A stretch of DNA of 64,000 nucleotides from Bacillota bacterium (GTDB lineage: Bacteria > Bacillota > UBA4882 > UBA8346), in contig JAFABB010000001.1 of the NCBI GenBank assembly GCA_023426245.1, forward strand, positions 1-64,000, written 5' to 3'. This document shows positions 51,330 to 60,772 of the stretch, piece by piece; the first letter of the stretch is position 1, and every line of letters starts with the position of its first letter. Made by a program: the position numbers and the translations under genes. The notes beneath the pieces were generated by a model. The model was not told where the DNA came from, searched no databases, and saw only the letters and a program-made list of their open reading frames with translations.

Positions 51330-54001
51330 CCGTTGCCCTCCTTATCACCGTCAAAATCGCGGCCATGACGTTTATGAATGATTTTCCCAAGCTCAACGAT
51401 GGGAATAATCGATAGGGAAGCCGCTAAAACAATTAACCATTGCCATAGATTCAAGGATTCCACTCTAAAAATACCATTGAAAAAGGGAATGAGCACGACT
51501 CCGGCTTGAAGAATGAACCCCATGGCGATTGCGGCAATCAATTTCCCGTTAGTAAACAATCCCAATTGAAACAAAGATTTGGAGCTGGAGCGGACATTCA
51601 AGGAATGCGCCAGTTGGATTAAACCAAGTGTGATGAAGGCCATGGTAATGGCAACACCCTGTGTATAGAACTTGATTCCGATATAAAAGACAGCCAAAGT
51701 GATCAGACCCTTGATAATACCCTGATAAACAATAGTTACACCCATGCCTCCGCTCAAAAATCCGCTTCCTGCCTCGCGAGGTTTATGCTTCATCACATCC
51801 CTTTCCGCTTTTTCGACTCCCAAAGCCAGCGCCGGCAGGGTATCGGTCACCAAATTAACCCAAAGAATATGAATCGGCAATAATACTGTCCAATTCAACA
51901 TCGTCCCGATAAACAGCGTCACCACTTCACCGAGATTGGATGAAAGTAAAAATTGGATCGTTTTCCGGATATTATCGTATATCTTGCGTCCTTCTTCCAC
52001 CGCTGATACGATAGTGGCAAAATTGTCATCAGCCAAAACCATATTTGAAGCACTTTTAGCTACATCCGTACCTGTGATACCCATACCAACTCCAATATCC
52101 GCCGCTTTTAAAGCAGGCGCATCGTTCACGCCATCCCCGGTCATCGCCACTACCCGACCTGCTTTTTTCCATGCCTTAACGATCCTTACCTTATGCTCCG
52201 GGTTTACCCGGGCATAAACCGAATAATCCCCGACCCGTTTTTCAAATTCACTTTCATCGATCCGATCCAGTTCACTACCGGTGATAATCTGGCTTTCCTC
52301 TCTGATAATATTCAATTCTCTGGCTATAGCCGCTGCCGTATCCCGATGATCCCCCGTAATCATCACGGGGCGAATTCCAGCTTCCCTGCATACCCTGATA
52401 GCTTCCCGGACTTCCGCCCGGGGAGGATCCATCATTCCAGCCAACCCGACAAAGACCAATTGTTTTTCGATTGTCGCCGAATCATACTGAGAGATATCCT
52501 CCGGTATCTCTTTCATTGCCAAGGCCAGCACCCGCAAACTCTTTTGAGCCATTGCGCGGTTTCCCTGTTGAATCTGTTGTTTCCAATCCGAAGTTAATGT
52601 TTGAATTTGGCCGTCCAACAAAATCCGGTCACAACGCTCCAAAAGCAGATCCGGAGCCCCTTTGGTCAGTCCCGTCCGTTCACCGCCATTCAATTGATGA
52701 ATGGTAGTCATCAGTTTGCGGTCGGAATCAAAAGGAATTTCCTGAATACGCGGCATGCTCCGTTCCAATAGTTCTTTATCGAAACCATAATCTGCCGCCA
52801 TTTTGACCAGGGCAATTTCTGTCGGATCTCCCTTGAACCCGCCGTTTTCCCCTTGATCTTTTACCGGATGAACATCGTTACAAAGTGCGGCGATTTTCAT
52901 CAGAGTTTCCAAATCCCGATGACTTTCAATCCCCCCTGCCTTGACCATTTTTCCACCCAAGTAAATCTCTTGAACCGTCATTTTATTTTCAGTCAGGGTA
53001 CCGGTTTTATCGGAACAGATCACTTGCGTGCTTCCCAAAGTCTCTACTGCCGAAAGTTTACGGATAATTGCATTTTTACGTGCCATTTTTTGAACACCCA
53101 GAGCCAATACAATGGTAATGACAGCCGGAAGGCCTTCCGGAATTGCCGCCACCGCCAGGCTGACCGCTGTTAAAAACATTTCCAGCCATTCCCTGCCGCG
53201 AAGCACTCCAACTGTAAAAATAATCACTGAAATCACGACGATCCCAATGGATAAAACCTTACCCATCTCCGCCAATTTCTTTTGCAAGGGTGTTTCCTGG
53301 GTTTCAGTTTCCGTGAGGTGCTTGGCGATTTTACCGACTTCCGTATTCATACCGGTGGCTATCACAATACCATAGCCCCGGCCATACGTCACGACACTCC
53401 CGGAAAAGGCCATGTTCAACCGGTCCCCCAACGGCAATTCCGCTTCTCGCATTGGAGCAATGATTTTTTCTGCCGGAACCGATTCCCCGGTTAAGGCAGC
53501 TTCTTCAATCTTTAAACTTGCCGATTCCGCCAACCGCAAATCTGCCGGCACAAAATCACCCGCTTCCAAATACACGATATCCCCAGGCACAAGGTCCGTT
53601 GTGGGTACTTGCAAAATGCTCCCTTCCCGCTTGGCCTTTCCATGGGGAGCCGACATTTTCTTCAAATCAGCCAGTGCCTTTTCGGCTTTACTTTCCTGAA
53701 TGACACCAAGGATGGCATTAATGATAATGACAGCCAAAATGATAATGGCATCCGTACATTCATGCATCAAACCTGAAATCAAGGCAGCAATCAATAAGAT
53801 GACAATCATGATGCTTTTAAACTGCTCCGCCAGCATACTCAGTAAAGTCTTTGGGTTCCCCTCATCCAATTGATTGGGGCCATATATTTTAAGTCTTTTA
53901 GCGGCCTCCTCATTGGATAAGCCTTTTAAATCAGTACTCAATTGGTTCAATACTTCCGGAATTTCTTGTTGATAAACCGGACGGTTCAAAGAATCGGACA
54001 T
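51326..54001 (-). CDS. cation-transporting P-type ATPase (Ca2+/Mn2+ type, P2A-like)
   Basis: 891-aa pump with the N-terminal cation ATPase domain, an actuator motif AALTGESVPAEK, phosphorylation site SDKTGTLTEN (Asp331), nucleotide motif LTKGAPDLLLERC, hinge VAMTGDGVNDAPALK and a C-terminal group of six helices with the aspartate/asparagine-bearing ILWVNLVTDTLPALALG. It belongs to the SERCA/PMR1-like group. The Mn2+ riboswitch upstream suggests that Mn2+ export (perhaps with Ca2+) is the physiological role, as for Lactococcus YoaB. It is translationally coupled to the N-domain protein gene downstream. Confidence 0.95.
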   Translation of the reverse strand: MSDSLNRPVYQQEIPEVLNQLSTDLKGLSNEEAAKRLKIYGPNQLDEGNPKTLLSMLAEQFKSIMIVILLIAALISGLMHECTDAIIILAVIIINAILGVIQESKAEKALADLKKMSAPHGKAKREGSILQVPTTDLVPGDIVYLEAGDFVPADLRLAESASLKIEEAALTGESVPAEKIIAPMREAELPLGDRLNMAFSGSVVTYGRGYGIVIATGMNTEVGKIAKHLTETETQETPLQKKLAEMGKVLSIGIVVISVIIFTVGVLRGREWLEMFLTAVSLAVAAIPEGLPAVITIVLALGVQKMARKNAIIRKLSAVETLGSTQVICSDKTGTLTENKMTVQEIYLGGKMVKAGGIESHRDLETLMKIAALCNDVHPVKDQGENGGFKGDPTEIALVKMAADYGFDKELLERSMPRIQEIPFDSDRKLMTTIHQLNGGERTGLTKGAPDLLLERCDRILLDGQIQTLTSDWKQQIQQGNRAMAQKSLRVLALAMKEIPEDISQYDSATIEKQLVFVGLAGMMDPPRAEVREAIRVCREAGIRPVMITGDHRDTAAAIARELNIIREESQIITGSELDRIDESEFEKRVGDYSVYARVNPEHKVRIVKAWKKAGRVVAMTGDGVNDAPALKAADIGVGMGITGTDVAKSASNMVLADDNFATIVSAVEEGRKIYDNIRKTIQFLLSSNLGEVVTLFIGTMLNWTVLLPIHILWVNLVTDTLPALALGVEKAERDVMKHKPREAGSGFLSGGMGVTIVYQGIIKGLITLAVFYIGIKFYTQGVAITMAFITLGLIQLAHSLNVRSSSKSLFQLGLFTNGKLIAAIAMGFILQAGVVLIPFFNGIFRVESLNLWQWLIVLAASLSIIPIVELGKIIHKRHGRDFDGDKEGNG

Positions 54002-54102
54002 GAATTACCTCCTCACAACATGGATCAAGGGTATTATTTTCGGATCAAAACATCCCCATACTCAAAGTGATGGCCTCACCTCCATAACCGATTGAATGCC
54101 CA

Positions 54103-54147
54103 GAAAAAATAAAAAACTCTATTTCCAGCGAAGGCTGAAAATAGAGT
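54103..54147 (-). terminator. regulatory terminator of the Mn2+ riboswitch
   Basis: Stem ACTCTATTTTCAGC / GCTGGAAATAGAGT with a TTCG-type loop, followed by TTTTTTATTTTTT on the minus strand. Its 5' arm (CTCTAT) also pairs with ATAGAG at the start of the riboswitch, so terminator and aptamer P1 exclude each other. Confidence 0.82.
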
Positions 54148-54250
54148 CTCACGACTTACATCAACAAAGCCGGGCCAAAATAGCCGTCTTGACGACTTTG
54201 TCGAGGCCGTCTGGAATTTTTCCCGACAAGCCCCCGTTACTCCCTCTATC
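54141..54250 (-). promoter_or_regulatory. yybP-ykoY (Mn2+) riboswitch
   Basis: On the minus strand the leader has P1 strand ATAGAG followed by GGAGTAAC, then a TGTCGG stem, a hairpin segment, and on the 3' side TTTGTTGATGTAAGTC and GAGACTCTAT. The GGGAGTA and GAGAC elements and the cross-wise layout match the yybP-ykoY aptamer, known to bind Mn2+. P1 pairing (54244-54249 with 54141-54146) would block the terminator, giving an on-switch for the downstream P-type ATPase. Confidence 0.82.
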
Positions 54251-54254
54251 ATCT

Positions 54255-54283
54255 ATTATCAATATATAACTTATTTACTCCAA
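54255..54283 (-). promoter_or_regulatory. promoter of riboswitch-ATPase transcript
   Basis: Minus-strand TTGGAG (54278-54283) and GATAAT (54255-54260) are 17 bases apart. The predicted transcription start falls at the first base of riboswitch P1. Confidence 0.6.
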
Positions 54284-54361
54284 ATTAGTTCCAATCCATC
54301 GTAATTTTTTTCGGAGGATATGTTACAATATTCATAGCTTTTTTCGGAAAGGAAGATTTCA

Positions 54362-54844
54362 ATGATCCGTTATAGTATTCTCACCATCAGCGATAAAGGT
54401 TCAGCCGGGCTTCGCGAAGATCACAGCGGAAAATCTATTCAAGAAATCATGCTCTCAACCGGTAACCAGCTGATAGATTACGCTATTGTACCCGATGAAA
54501 AAAGCCTGATCTCGGAAAAACTTATTTTAATGTGTAATCATGCCAACTTGATATTGACCACCGGCGGAACCGGCCTTTCTCCCCGGGATGTGACTCCTGA
54601 AGCAACCTTGGATATCATTGACCGGCAAATTCCGGGCATTCCCGAAGCCATGCGCGCTAAAAGTCTGGAAATTACTCCAATGGCTTCCCTCTCCCGGTCA
54701 GTCGCAGGCACCCGTGGCCAAACCCTGATTATTAACCTCCCGGGCAGTCCTAAAGCCGTTCGGGAATGCCTTGAAGTGATTTTGCCCGTTTTAGAACATG
54801 CCATCGCGACCCTGACCGGAAATAGCGGCGAATGCGCCCGCTAA
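54362..54844 (+). CDS. mogA: molybdopterin adenylyltransferase, MogA/MoaB type
   Basis: 160-aa MoCF-fold protein that adenylates molybdopterin before molybdenum insertion. The N-terminal YSILTISDKGSAG, the LTTGGTGLSPRDVTPEAT motif and NLPGSPKAVRECL are the family marks. GGAAAGGAAG precedes the ATG. It points away from the ATPase operon and converges with ygfK, with five bases between the stops. It supplies cofactor for the molybdenum hydroxylase encoded next. Confidence 0.93.
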   Translation: MIRYSILTISDKGSAGLREDHSGKSIQEIMLSTGNQLIDYAIVPDEKSLISEKLILMCNHANLILTTGGTGLSPRDVTPEATLDIIDRQIPGIPEAMRAKSLEITPMASLSRSVAGTRGQTLIINLPGSPKAVRECLEVILPVLEHAIATLTGNSGECAR

Positions 54845-54849
54845 AAATT

Positions 54850-57800
54850 TCATCTTACCAAATACCCATAATCCTTCATCATGGTCAAAATTACCTGCGT
54901 GACCTCAGAAGGAATACTCCCTGTCGGTTGGCTGTCCCCTTCGAAACAAAGCTCGAAAATTTTCAGGCCAACCCGGACTTTCATCCGCCCGGATACTCTA
55001 TCAACCAAAGCAAACCCGGCATTTTCCCCCGCCAAAAATTGGGCTTCATTCTCGTAAAGAGTTAATTTATCCCGATAGGGCGCTCCGTCATAGGGACAAA
55101 AAACCGCACAATTGCCGCATTCGTTGCACATGCCGTCGACATGCAGGATTTGTTGTCTCCTTTCCCCGTGGCCGTCCGATACTTGAATCGCCACATTAGC
55201 CCGGTTAGGGCAAACCTCTACACATAGATTGCATAAAACATTACATTCAAGACAGCGTTGATGTTCAACCCCGGCTTGACAAAATTTTTGAAGAACGCCT
55301 TTCTTTTCCTCAATCTCCGTCAGTTGCTTTTCCCGATCAAAAGAAACGGCTTTCTGTAAGACCAAGTCCTGGTATTTTTCTCTTTTGATTACTTCTTTAG
55401 CGAACTTGGTGGCATCTGCGATTGCTTCCACAATCGTGGCCGGTCCTCTAAGGGCATCCCCACCGATAAAGACATCGGCGACACTGGTCTCACCCGTTTC
55501 AAAGTTGACTTCGACACGGCCGCTTTCATCGAAAGCAATCTTATTGCGCTTTAATAATTCTATTTCCACCTGTTCCCCGACAGCCCCAATCACCGTATCC
55601 GCTTCCAGCTCCACAAATTCACCCGGCAAGGCTTGCGGGCTTCGCCGGCCCAAAATATCGGGAGCCCCAAGAATCATTTGCTGGCATTTTAAAATTCCGC
55701 GCTGATAAGATGCTGGCGCTAAAAGTTCCTTGAATTCAACTCCATCCCTCAAAGCCAGGTTGAGCTCTTCAACGTCAGCCGGCATGTACCTCCGGGTCCG
55801 GCGGTAGATTAAATAGACTTTCTCCACACCATTCACTCTGATAGCAGCTCTGGCGGCATCCATTGCCGAGTTACCCCCTCCGATAACCGCCACAGTCTTG
55901 CAGAGCCGTAAGCTTCCGGGGTCTTTTTTAAAGTTCTCCAAAAACTCCAGTACATTCAGGACATCTCTATCGGACGAATCCAACTTCAATCGTCCCGGCT
56001 TCCAAGCGCCGATGGCGATGAAAATGTAATGAAACCCTTCCTGTTTCAAGGCCTCTACCGAAAAATCGCCCGAAACACCCAGCCTGAACCGGGCACCCGT
56101 TTTACGGATTAAATCCAGATCTCTTTCCATCATCTCTCTGGAAATCCGGAAATCCGGGGCGACATGCTGAATAATTCCACCGATTTTATCTTTACGGTCG
56201 AAAACCGTAACCGCAATCCCTTGCAAACTCAGGAAATAGGCGGCGGCAAGTCCGGCAGGCCCCGCCCCGATAATGGCAACTTTAACCGAGGGATTGATTT
56301 GCGGTTCCTTAATTTTTCCAATATATTCCTCATACCCCTTTTGGGCGGCAATCAGTTTGGCGCCCCGGATATCCACCGCTTGTTCATAGTCAAGCCGGGT
56401 ACATTGGGTCATGCAACGGTGATTGCATAACGTTCCGGTAATCAATGGCAATGGATTTTTGCTCACTATCAGTTCCATTGCTTCGGCATATCTTCCTGTC
56501 CCAACCAGGCGAATATACTCCGGGATATCCTGGCCGATGGGACAACCCTCTTTACAGGGAGCCATCAAACAATCCAGTAAAGGTAAAGGTCTATTGACTT
56601 TACGGGAAGGCTTTGAACCGCCGGCGCCCTCCCCCTTCCGGTAATGGGAATCTTCAATCGCTTTCTCTCCAAGCTGTTTTAAAAGTTCCAGGTCAATAGG
56701 CGTCTGCGCGCCTTCCCCTTGAATATTCAGGTCAACCCGATCCAGTAATTCCGCCAGTTGACTGATTCGCGAATATCCGCCCGGTTTAAGCATGGTTGTC
56801 GCGAAGGTAATCGGCCAGATACCGGTGTGATAGATAGCTTCAATATTATAAAAATCAGCGCCGCCTGAGTAGGAAATCTTTAAATTTCCCCTGAATTCTT
56901 TAGCCAATTGGTAAGCAAGATTGATTGTTAACGGATACAAAGCCCGGCCCGACATATACATCTCTTCACCCGGCAATTCTTTATGGGCTATCTTTACCGG
57001 GAATGTATTGGAGAGCTTCACACCGAAAGTTAATTGATGCTCCTCAGCCACCTTTTGAAGCCTGGTTAGCATGGGAATGGCATCCCCAAATTGGAGATCA
57101 TTTTGGAAGTGGTGGTCATCAAAAACCAAATAATCATAACCCATTCGGTCCATGGTTTGCCGTACAAATTCATATCCAAGCAGTGTGGGATTGCATTTTA
57201 CATAAGTATGGAGGCCCTTCTGAGTCAATAAATATTTGGCGATCCGTTCGATCTCTTCCGGCGGACACCCATGTAACGTTGAGAGGGTAATGGAATTGCA
57301 TACGCCAGGCGTTATAACAGCCAAATCCTTCTCCTTGAATCTTTCAAATAAATCCAAATGCTGCCGGAGATAACCATGACATTCCCGCCAAATCTCCGTC
57401 CCCGATGCATCTTTCAGGCCGTTGATAAAGGCGTCGATTTTCGGCGATTGAATCCCAGCCAAATCATAACCGACGCTCATATTAAAAATAAAACCCCCGG
57501 CTGATCCGAGGCCCAGTTCTTTGGCAAGCACATGCAGGGCAAACCAGGCTTTGATATATTCGCTCATGGCATCGGAAACCTTGAGTTCAGTCGACCATTC
57601 CACATTATAACCTTCGTCGCTTGCCAAAATACAAGGCTTGGAAACCGGTAAATCCTCTCCATCCAAAATCTGAACTGTCTTTAATTCAAAGAACCGTCCC
57701 CCGGTAAGGTAAGCGGCAATGATATTCTGGGCCAGTTGCGTATGGGGGCCTGCCGCAGGTCCCAACGGATTCTCCAGAGATGTACCAAAGATTTGCAGAC

Positions 57801-57927
57801 TCGGGTCGACTGTTTTTTTATAAAACTTAACTGGGGGAATGCCAAAAATGGACTTATGATGGGTATATTCATCAAAGATCCAGGTCATCAGTTTATCAAA
57901 TGGGATGGGACTCATACGGTCGCTCAT
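54850..57927 (-). CDS. ygfK: selenium/purine-cluster oxidoreductase YgfK
   Basis: 1025-aa iron-sulfur flavoprotein of the YgfK family, annotated elsewhere as putative selenate reductase subunit. Residues 1 to about 440 resemble a dihydroorotate dehydrogenase-type barrel (STLHGCPPEEIERIA, ISYSGGADFYN). A GltD-like iron-sulfur region follows (CKEGCPIGQDIPEYIRL, GTLCNHRCMTQC), then two dinucleotide-binding folds (IIGAGPAGLAAAY and VIGGGNSAMDAARAA). The end carries two 4Fe-4S motifs (CNLCVEVCPN and CNECGNCAVFCPYDG). AGGAGG-like sequence precedes the ATG. The family is linked to molybdenum hydroxylases through ssnA and xdh genes; its reaction is not firmly established. Confidence 0.93.
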   Translation of the reverse strand: MSDRMSPIPFDKLMTWIFDEYTHHKSIFGIPPVKFYKKTVDPSLQIFGTSLENPLGPAAGPHTQLAQNIIAAYLTGGRFFELKTVQILDGEDLPVSKPCILASDEGYNVEWSTELKVSDAMSEYIKAWFALHVLAKELGLGSAGGFIFNMSVGYDLAGIQSPKIDAFINGLKDASGTEIWRECHGYLRQHLDLFERFKEKDLAVITPGVCNSITLSTLHGCPPEEIERIAKYLLTQKGLHTYVKCNPTLLGYEFVRQTMDRMGYDYLVFDDHHFQNDLQFGDAIPMLTRLQKVAEEHQLTFGVKLSNTFPVKIAHKELPGEEMYMSGRALYPLTINLAYQLAKEFRGNLKISYSGGADFYNIEAIYHTGIWPITFATTMLKPGGYSRISQLAELLDRVDLNIQGEGAQTPIDLELLKQLGEKAIEDSHYRKGEGAGGSKPSRKVNRPLPLLDCLMAPCKEGCPIGQDIPEYIRLVGTGRYAEAMELIVSKNPLPLITGTLCNHRCMTQCTRLDYEQAVDIRGAKLIAAQKGYEEYIGKIKEPQINPSVKVAIIGAGPAGLAAAYFLSLQGIAVTVFDRKDKIGGIIQHVAPDFRISREMMERDLDLIRKTGARFRLGVSGDFSVEALKQEGFHYIFIAIGAWKPGRLKLDSSDRDVLNVLEFLENFKKDPGSLRLCKTVAVIGGGNSAMDAARAAIRVNGVEKVYLIYRRTRRYMPADVEELNLALRDGVEFKELLAPASYQRGILKCQQMILGAPDILGRRSPQALPGEFVELEADTVIGAVGEQVEIELLKRNKIAFDESGRVEVNFETGETSVADVFIGGDALRGPATIVEAIADATKFAKEVIKREKYQDLVLQKAVSFDREKQLTEIEEKKGVLQKFCQAGVEHQRCLECNVLCNLCVEVCPNRANVAIQVSDGHGERRQQILHVDGMCNECGNCAVFCPYDGAPYRDKLTLYENEAQFLAGENAGFALVDRVSGRMKVRVGLKIFELCFEGDSQPTGSIPSEVTQVILTMMKDYGYLVR

Positions 57928-58120
57928 ATTGGCCTCCGAAGATATTTTAATTAAGAAATTGTTGAAAACGTTATTGGCTGATGGCTATCAGGTATTGGCC
58001 TTTAAGTTATTCATTGATCGTATCCGTTATTGGCTATGTGGCTCTGTCAAAGGCTTAAGATTAAATCAGTTCTTGCAGCCGAAAGCCAAAAGCCAGAGGC
58101 TGATAGCCGCTTCTTGAGCC

Positions 58121-59449
58121 CTAAATCCTTTCCCATACCTTGCTCGCCAGTTCCCGGCTCTTGGCGCAAATTTCCTGTTCGTCAATGGTTAGTAGTTTAC
58201 GGTTTTCCATGACGATTTGACCGTTAATAATTGTTGTTTCAACCGAACGTCCGCTGACGCCGAATAAGAGATGGCCGTTAATATTCTCAGCTCCTAACGG
58301 TGTGGGCGGATCATAATCCACCACGATAATATCGGCAAAAGCTCCCGGTGTCAAAATTCCCAGCGGATTTTCAAAATATTGGGCGGCAATTTTCCGATTG
58401 TTTTCAAAGACCATTTGGGGAATCTCAGTCCAAGCGACACTGGGATGCCCATGGGCATGTTTGTGAAAACAATTGGCGACTTTGAAAGATTCAAACAAAT
58501 CGCCGGTATAACCATCCGTACCAAGGCCGATGTTTACACCTTGCCCGAACATTTCGAGAACCGGAGAGACGCCTACGGCATTTCCCATGTTGGATTCCGG
58601 ATTGTGAACCACATTGGTTTTAGTATCCCGTAGAATCTCAATCTCTTTGTCCGAGATGTGAACGCAATGAACGGCGATACTCTTCTCCCCTAAAACCTGC
58701 TCTTGATGGAGCCTTTCCACAACCCCCATACCGTACTTTTTCTTGGCGTCATCCAGATCCTGAATGCCTTCCGCGACATGAACATGAAAGCCGGCGCCGG
58801 TTCCACTGTTTTTGGCGATACACTTTTTCAAGGTCCGATCGGAAAGTGTCAATGAAGCATGCAATCCGAACATTCCTTTCAGCATCGGGTTATTTTCCTG
58901 ACTACAATCATTGATAAAATCGATATTCTCCTGGATCCCGTTATCCGCTATCTGCTCCCCGTCCCGGTCCGATACTTCATAGCATAAACAGGAACGTACA
59001 CCAGCCTTTAAAGCCGCTTCGGCAATTTTGAACAAACTACCATGAACCGCACCTGGACTGGCATGATGATCAAAAATCGTCGTAGTCCCGGTTCGAATAC
59101 ATTCGATAATCGGAATCATCGCGCTGTAATAAACGTCCTCCAAAGTCAGGGTTTTATCCAATCTCCACCAAAGCCGTTCCAAAATCTCTAAAAAATCTCT
59201 TGGCGGAGGGGTTTTTGAGGCCATCCCTCTGGCAAAGGTGCTATAAAAATGCATATGAGTATTGATCAGACCCGGCATGATCAGTTTTTTCCCTGCATCA
59301 ATAAAACGGGCCCGGGGATATCTGGACTTAAGGGCCGTAGTGGAACCAACCTCCATGATTAGGTTATCCTGAAAAGCGACACAGCCATCCTCAATAACGG
59401 AATTCACCGTATCCCGGGTGACTAACCTTCCGTTTCCAACAAGTATCAT
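58121..59449 (-). CDS. ssnA: putative aminohydrolase SsnA
   Basis: 442-aa amidohydrolase-superfamily protein of the SsnA family. Metal-binding HxH in NTHMHFYST, a further histidine pair in FDHHASPG, FHVHVAEG, VHCVHISD and GLGTDGYTGD follow the order of the deaminase/chlorohydrolase fold. AAGGAG precedes the ATG. It lies 13 bp after the FAD subunit gene in the same operon. A purine or related heterocycle deaminase function is expected from the family; it is unproved. Confidence 0.92.
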   Translation of the reverse strand: MILVGNGRLVTRDTVNSVIEDGCVAFQDNLIMEVGSTTALKSRYPRARFIDAGKKLIMPGLINTHMHFYSTFARGMASKTPPPRDFLEILERLWWRLDKTLTLEDVYYSAMIPIIECIRTGTTTIFDHHASPGAVHGSLFKIAEAALKAGVRSCLCYEVSDRDGEQIADNGIQENIDFINDCSQENNPMLKGMFGLHASLTLSDRTLKKCIAKNSGTGAGFHVHVAEGIQDLDDAKKKYGMGVVERLHQEQVLGEKSIAVHCVHISDKEIEILRDTKTNVVHNPESNMGNAVGVSPVLEMFGQGVNIGLGTDGYTGDLFESFKVANCFHKHAHGHPSVAWTEIPQMVFENNRKIAAQYFENPLGILTPGAFADIIVVDYDPPTPLGAENINGHLLFGVSGRSVETTIINGQIVMENRKLLTIDEQEICAKSRELASKVWERI

Positions 59450-59462
59450 TTTGAATTACTCC

Positions 59463-60302
59463 TTATTTCAACTGTGTAATAAAATATTCGATGAGCCGGA
59501 ATGAAACCTCGTTCCGGTAGGCGGCAGTCGAACGCTGATCATTGATAGGCCGGATATATTCCTCATATATTTGCTTGAGTTCCGGCAATACGTTGGATAA
59601 ATCACGAATTGATTTTCCTTTAAGCAACTCTTCCGCCTGTGCGCTGACGACCACTCGTGGAGCCACTGCCCCGAGGGCTATTTTTACTTCTTGAATGATT
59701 CCACCCGCGGTTCTGGCGACTCCGGCGAAGGAAAGCTTGGAAAGGGCATCAGCCTTACGGGTTCCGACTTTTTTATAATAGGAATGGTTATACTCTCTTA
59801 AAGGAAGCCGGACTGTTGAGAGTAATTCATTCTCTTTCAAATCATTTCGTCCGGGTCCTTTGATAAACTCCCCAATCGGAACCTGGCGCCGGCCTTCTTT
59901 GCTTTGTAACACTAAAGTTGCATCCAAAACCGTGAGGGGAGGCAATGTATCGGCAGCTGGTGAAGAATTGCAAATATTACCGCCCAGGGTACCCAAGTTA
60001 CGAATAGCCGGAGAAGCCATCAGCTTGATGGCTTGCTTCAGGATTTCAGGTACTTCCGGATGTTCAAGAAGTTCCCCTAGGGAGGCTGCAGCCCCGATTT
60101 CCAGGATGTCGCCTTTTTTGACGACTTTCTTCAGTTCCTCAAGATTCCCGATAAAAAGCGCCGGATATTCAAAATTGGGAACAGTTCCCGACCAGCTTCT
60201 CCTGCGGACCATCAAATCAGTACCGCCGGCAAAGGGAACTACCCGTTCTGTATGGAGGATTTCAAGCGCGTGGGATAGAGTTTTCGGAGTGAATGTTACC
60301 AC
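59463..60302 (-). CDS. xanthine dehydrogenase-type FAD-binding subunit (YgfM/XdhB)
   Basis: 279-aa FAD subunit of a molybdenum hydroxylase. Flavin-binding motif FAGGTDLMV and the second motif NLGGNICNSSPAAD (read NLGTLGGNICN in the protein) are typical of this family. The start is GTG, seven bases inside the end of the 2Fe-2S subunit gene, so the two are translationally coupled. It carries electrons from the iron-sulfur subunit to the final acceptor. Confidence 0.93.
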   Translation of the reverse strand: MVTFTPKTLSHALEILHTERVVPFAGGTDLMVRRRSWSGTVPNFEYPALFIGNLEELKKVVKKGDILEIGAAASLGELLEHPEVPEILKQAIKLMASPAIRNLGTLGGNICNSSPAADTLPPLTVLDATLVLQSKEGRRQVPIGEFIKGPGRNDLKENELLSTVRLPLREYNHSYYKKVGTRKADALSKLSFAGVARTAGGIIQEVKIALGAVAPRVVVSAQAEELLKGKSIRDLSNVLPELKQIYEEYIRPINDQRSTAAYRNEVSFRLIEYFITQLK

Positions 60303-60772
60303 AACCCGGCACCCCTTTCAGCCGCCAATTGAATGGCTTCAATGATCATCTCATAGCCGGTGCAACGGCAAAGGTTGCCGGAAATAGCCTCCCGGATCTC
60401 CATTTCACTGGGTTTGGCATTTTTTCGCAGCAAGGCTTCAGCAGCCATAATCATCCCGGGAGTGCAAAACCCGCACTGAACCGCCCCGGCATCGGCAAAA
60501 GCCCGATCAAGGATTTTAAAGCGCTTGCTGTCCCGGTATCCTTCAATGGTGGTAACTTCCTGGCCTTCAACCGTTCCTACTGCAATGAGACACGAATTGG
60601 CGAGGCGGCCGTTTAATAAAACCGAACAAGCTCCGCATTCACCCTCGCCGCAGCCCTCCTTGGGCCCGGTAAGTTCGAAATCTTCCCGCAACACGTCCAA
60701 TAAACGGCGCAAAGGCTCGGTTTCCAAGGCTACTTTCCGGCTATTTAATACGAATTCAATCCGCTTTGCCAT
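60296..60772 (-). CDS. xanthine dehydrogenase-type 2Fe-2S subunit (XdhC)
   Basis: 158-aa subunit with a plant-ferredoxin-like cluster (GCGEGECGACSVLL) and a second 2Fe-2S cluster in CGFCTPGM and CRCTGY. It transfers electrons from the molybdenum site to the FAD subunit. It overlaps the downstream FAD gene by seven bases and the upstream molybdenum-subunit gene by 17 bases. Confidence 0.94.
   Translation of the reverse strand: MAKRIEFVLNSRKVALETEPLRRLLDVLREDFELTGPKEGCGEGECGACSVLLNGRLANSCLIAVGTVEGQEVTTIEGYRDSKRFKILDRAFADAGAVQCGFCTPGMIMAAEALLRKNAKPSEMEIREAISGNLCRCTGYEMIIEAIQLAAERGAGLW

Noticed and set aside
57960..58110. Functional element between ygfK and ssnA
   Set aside because: There are complementary GGCTATCAG and CTGATAGCC words, but they look like low-complexity spacer sequence and I see no further support.
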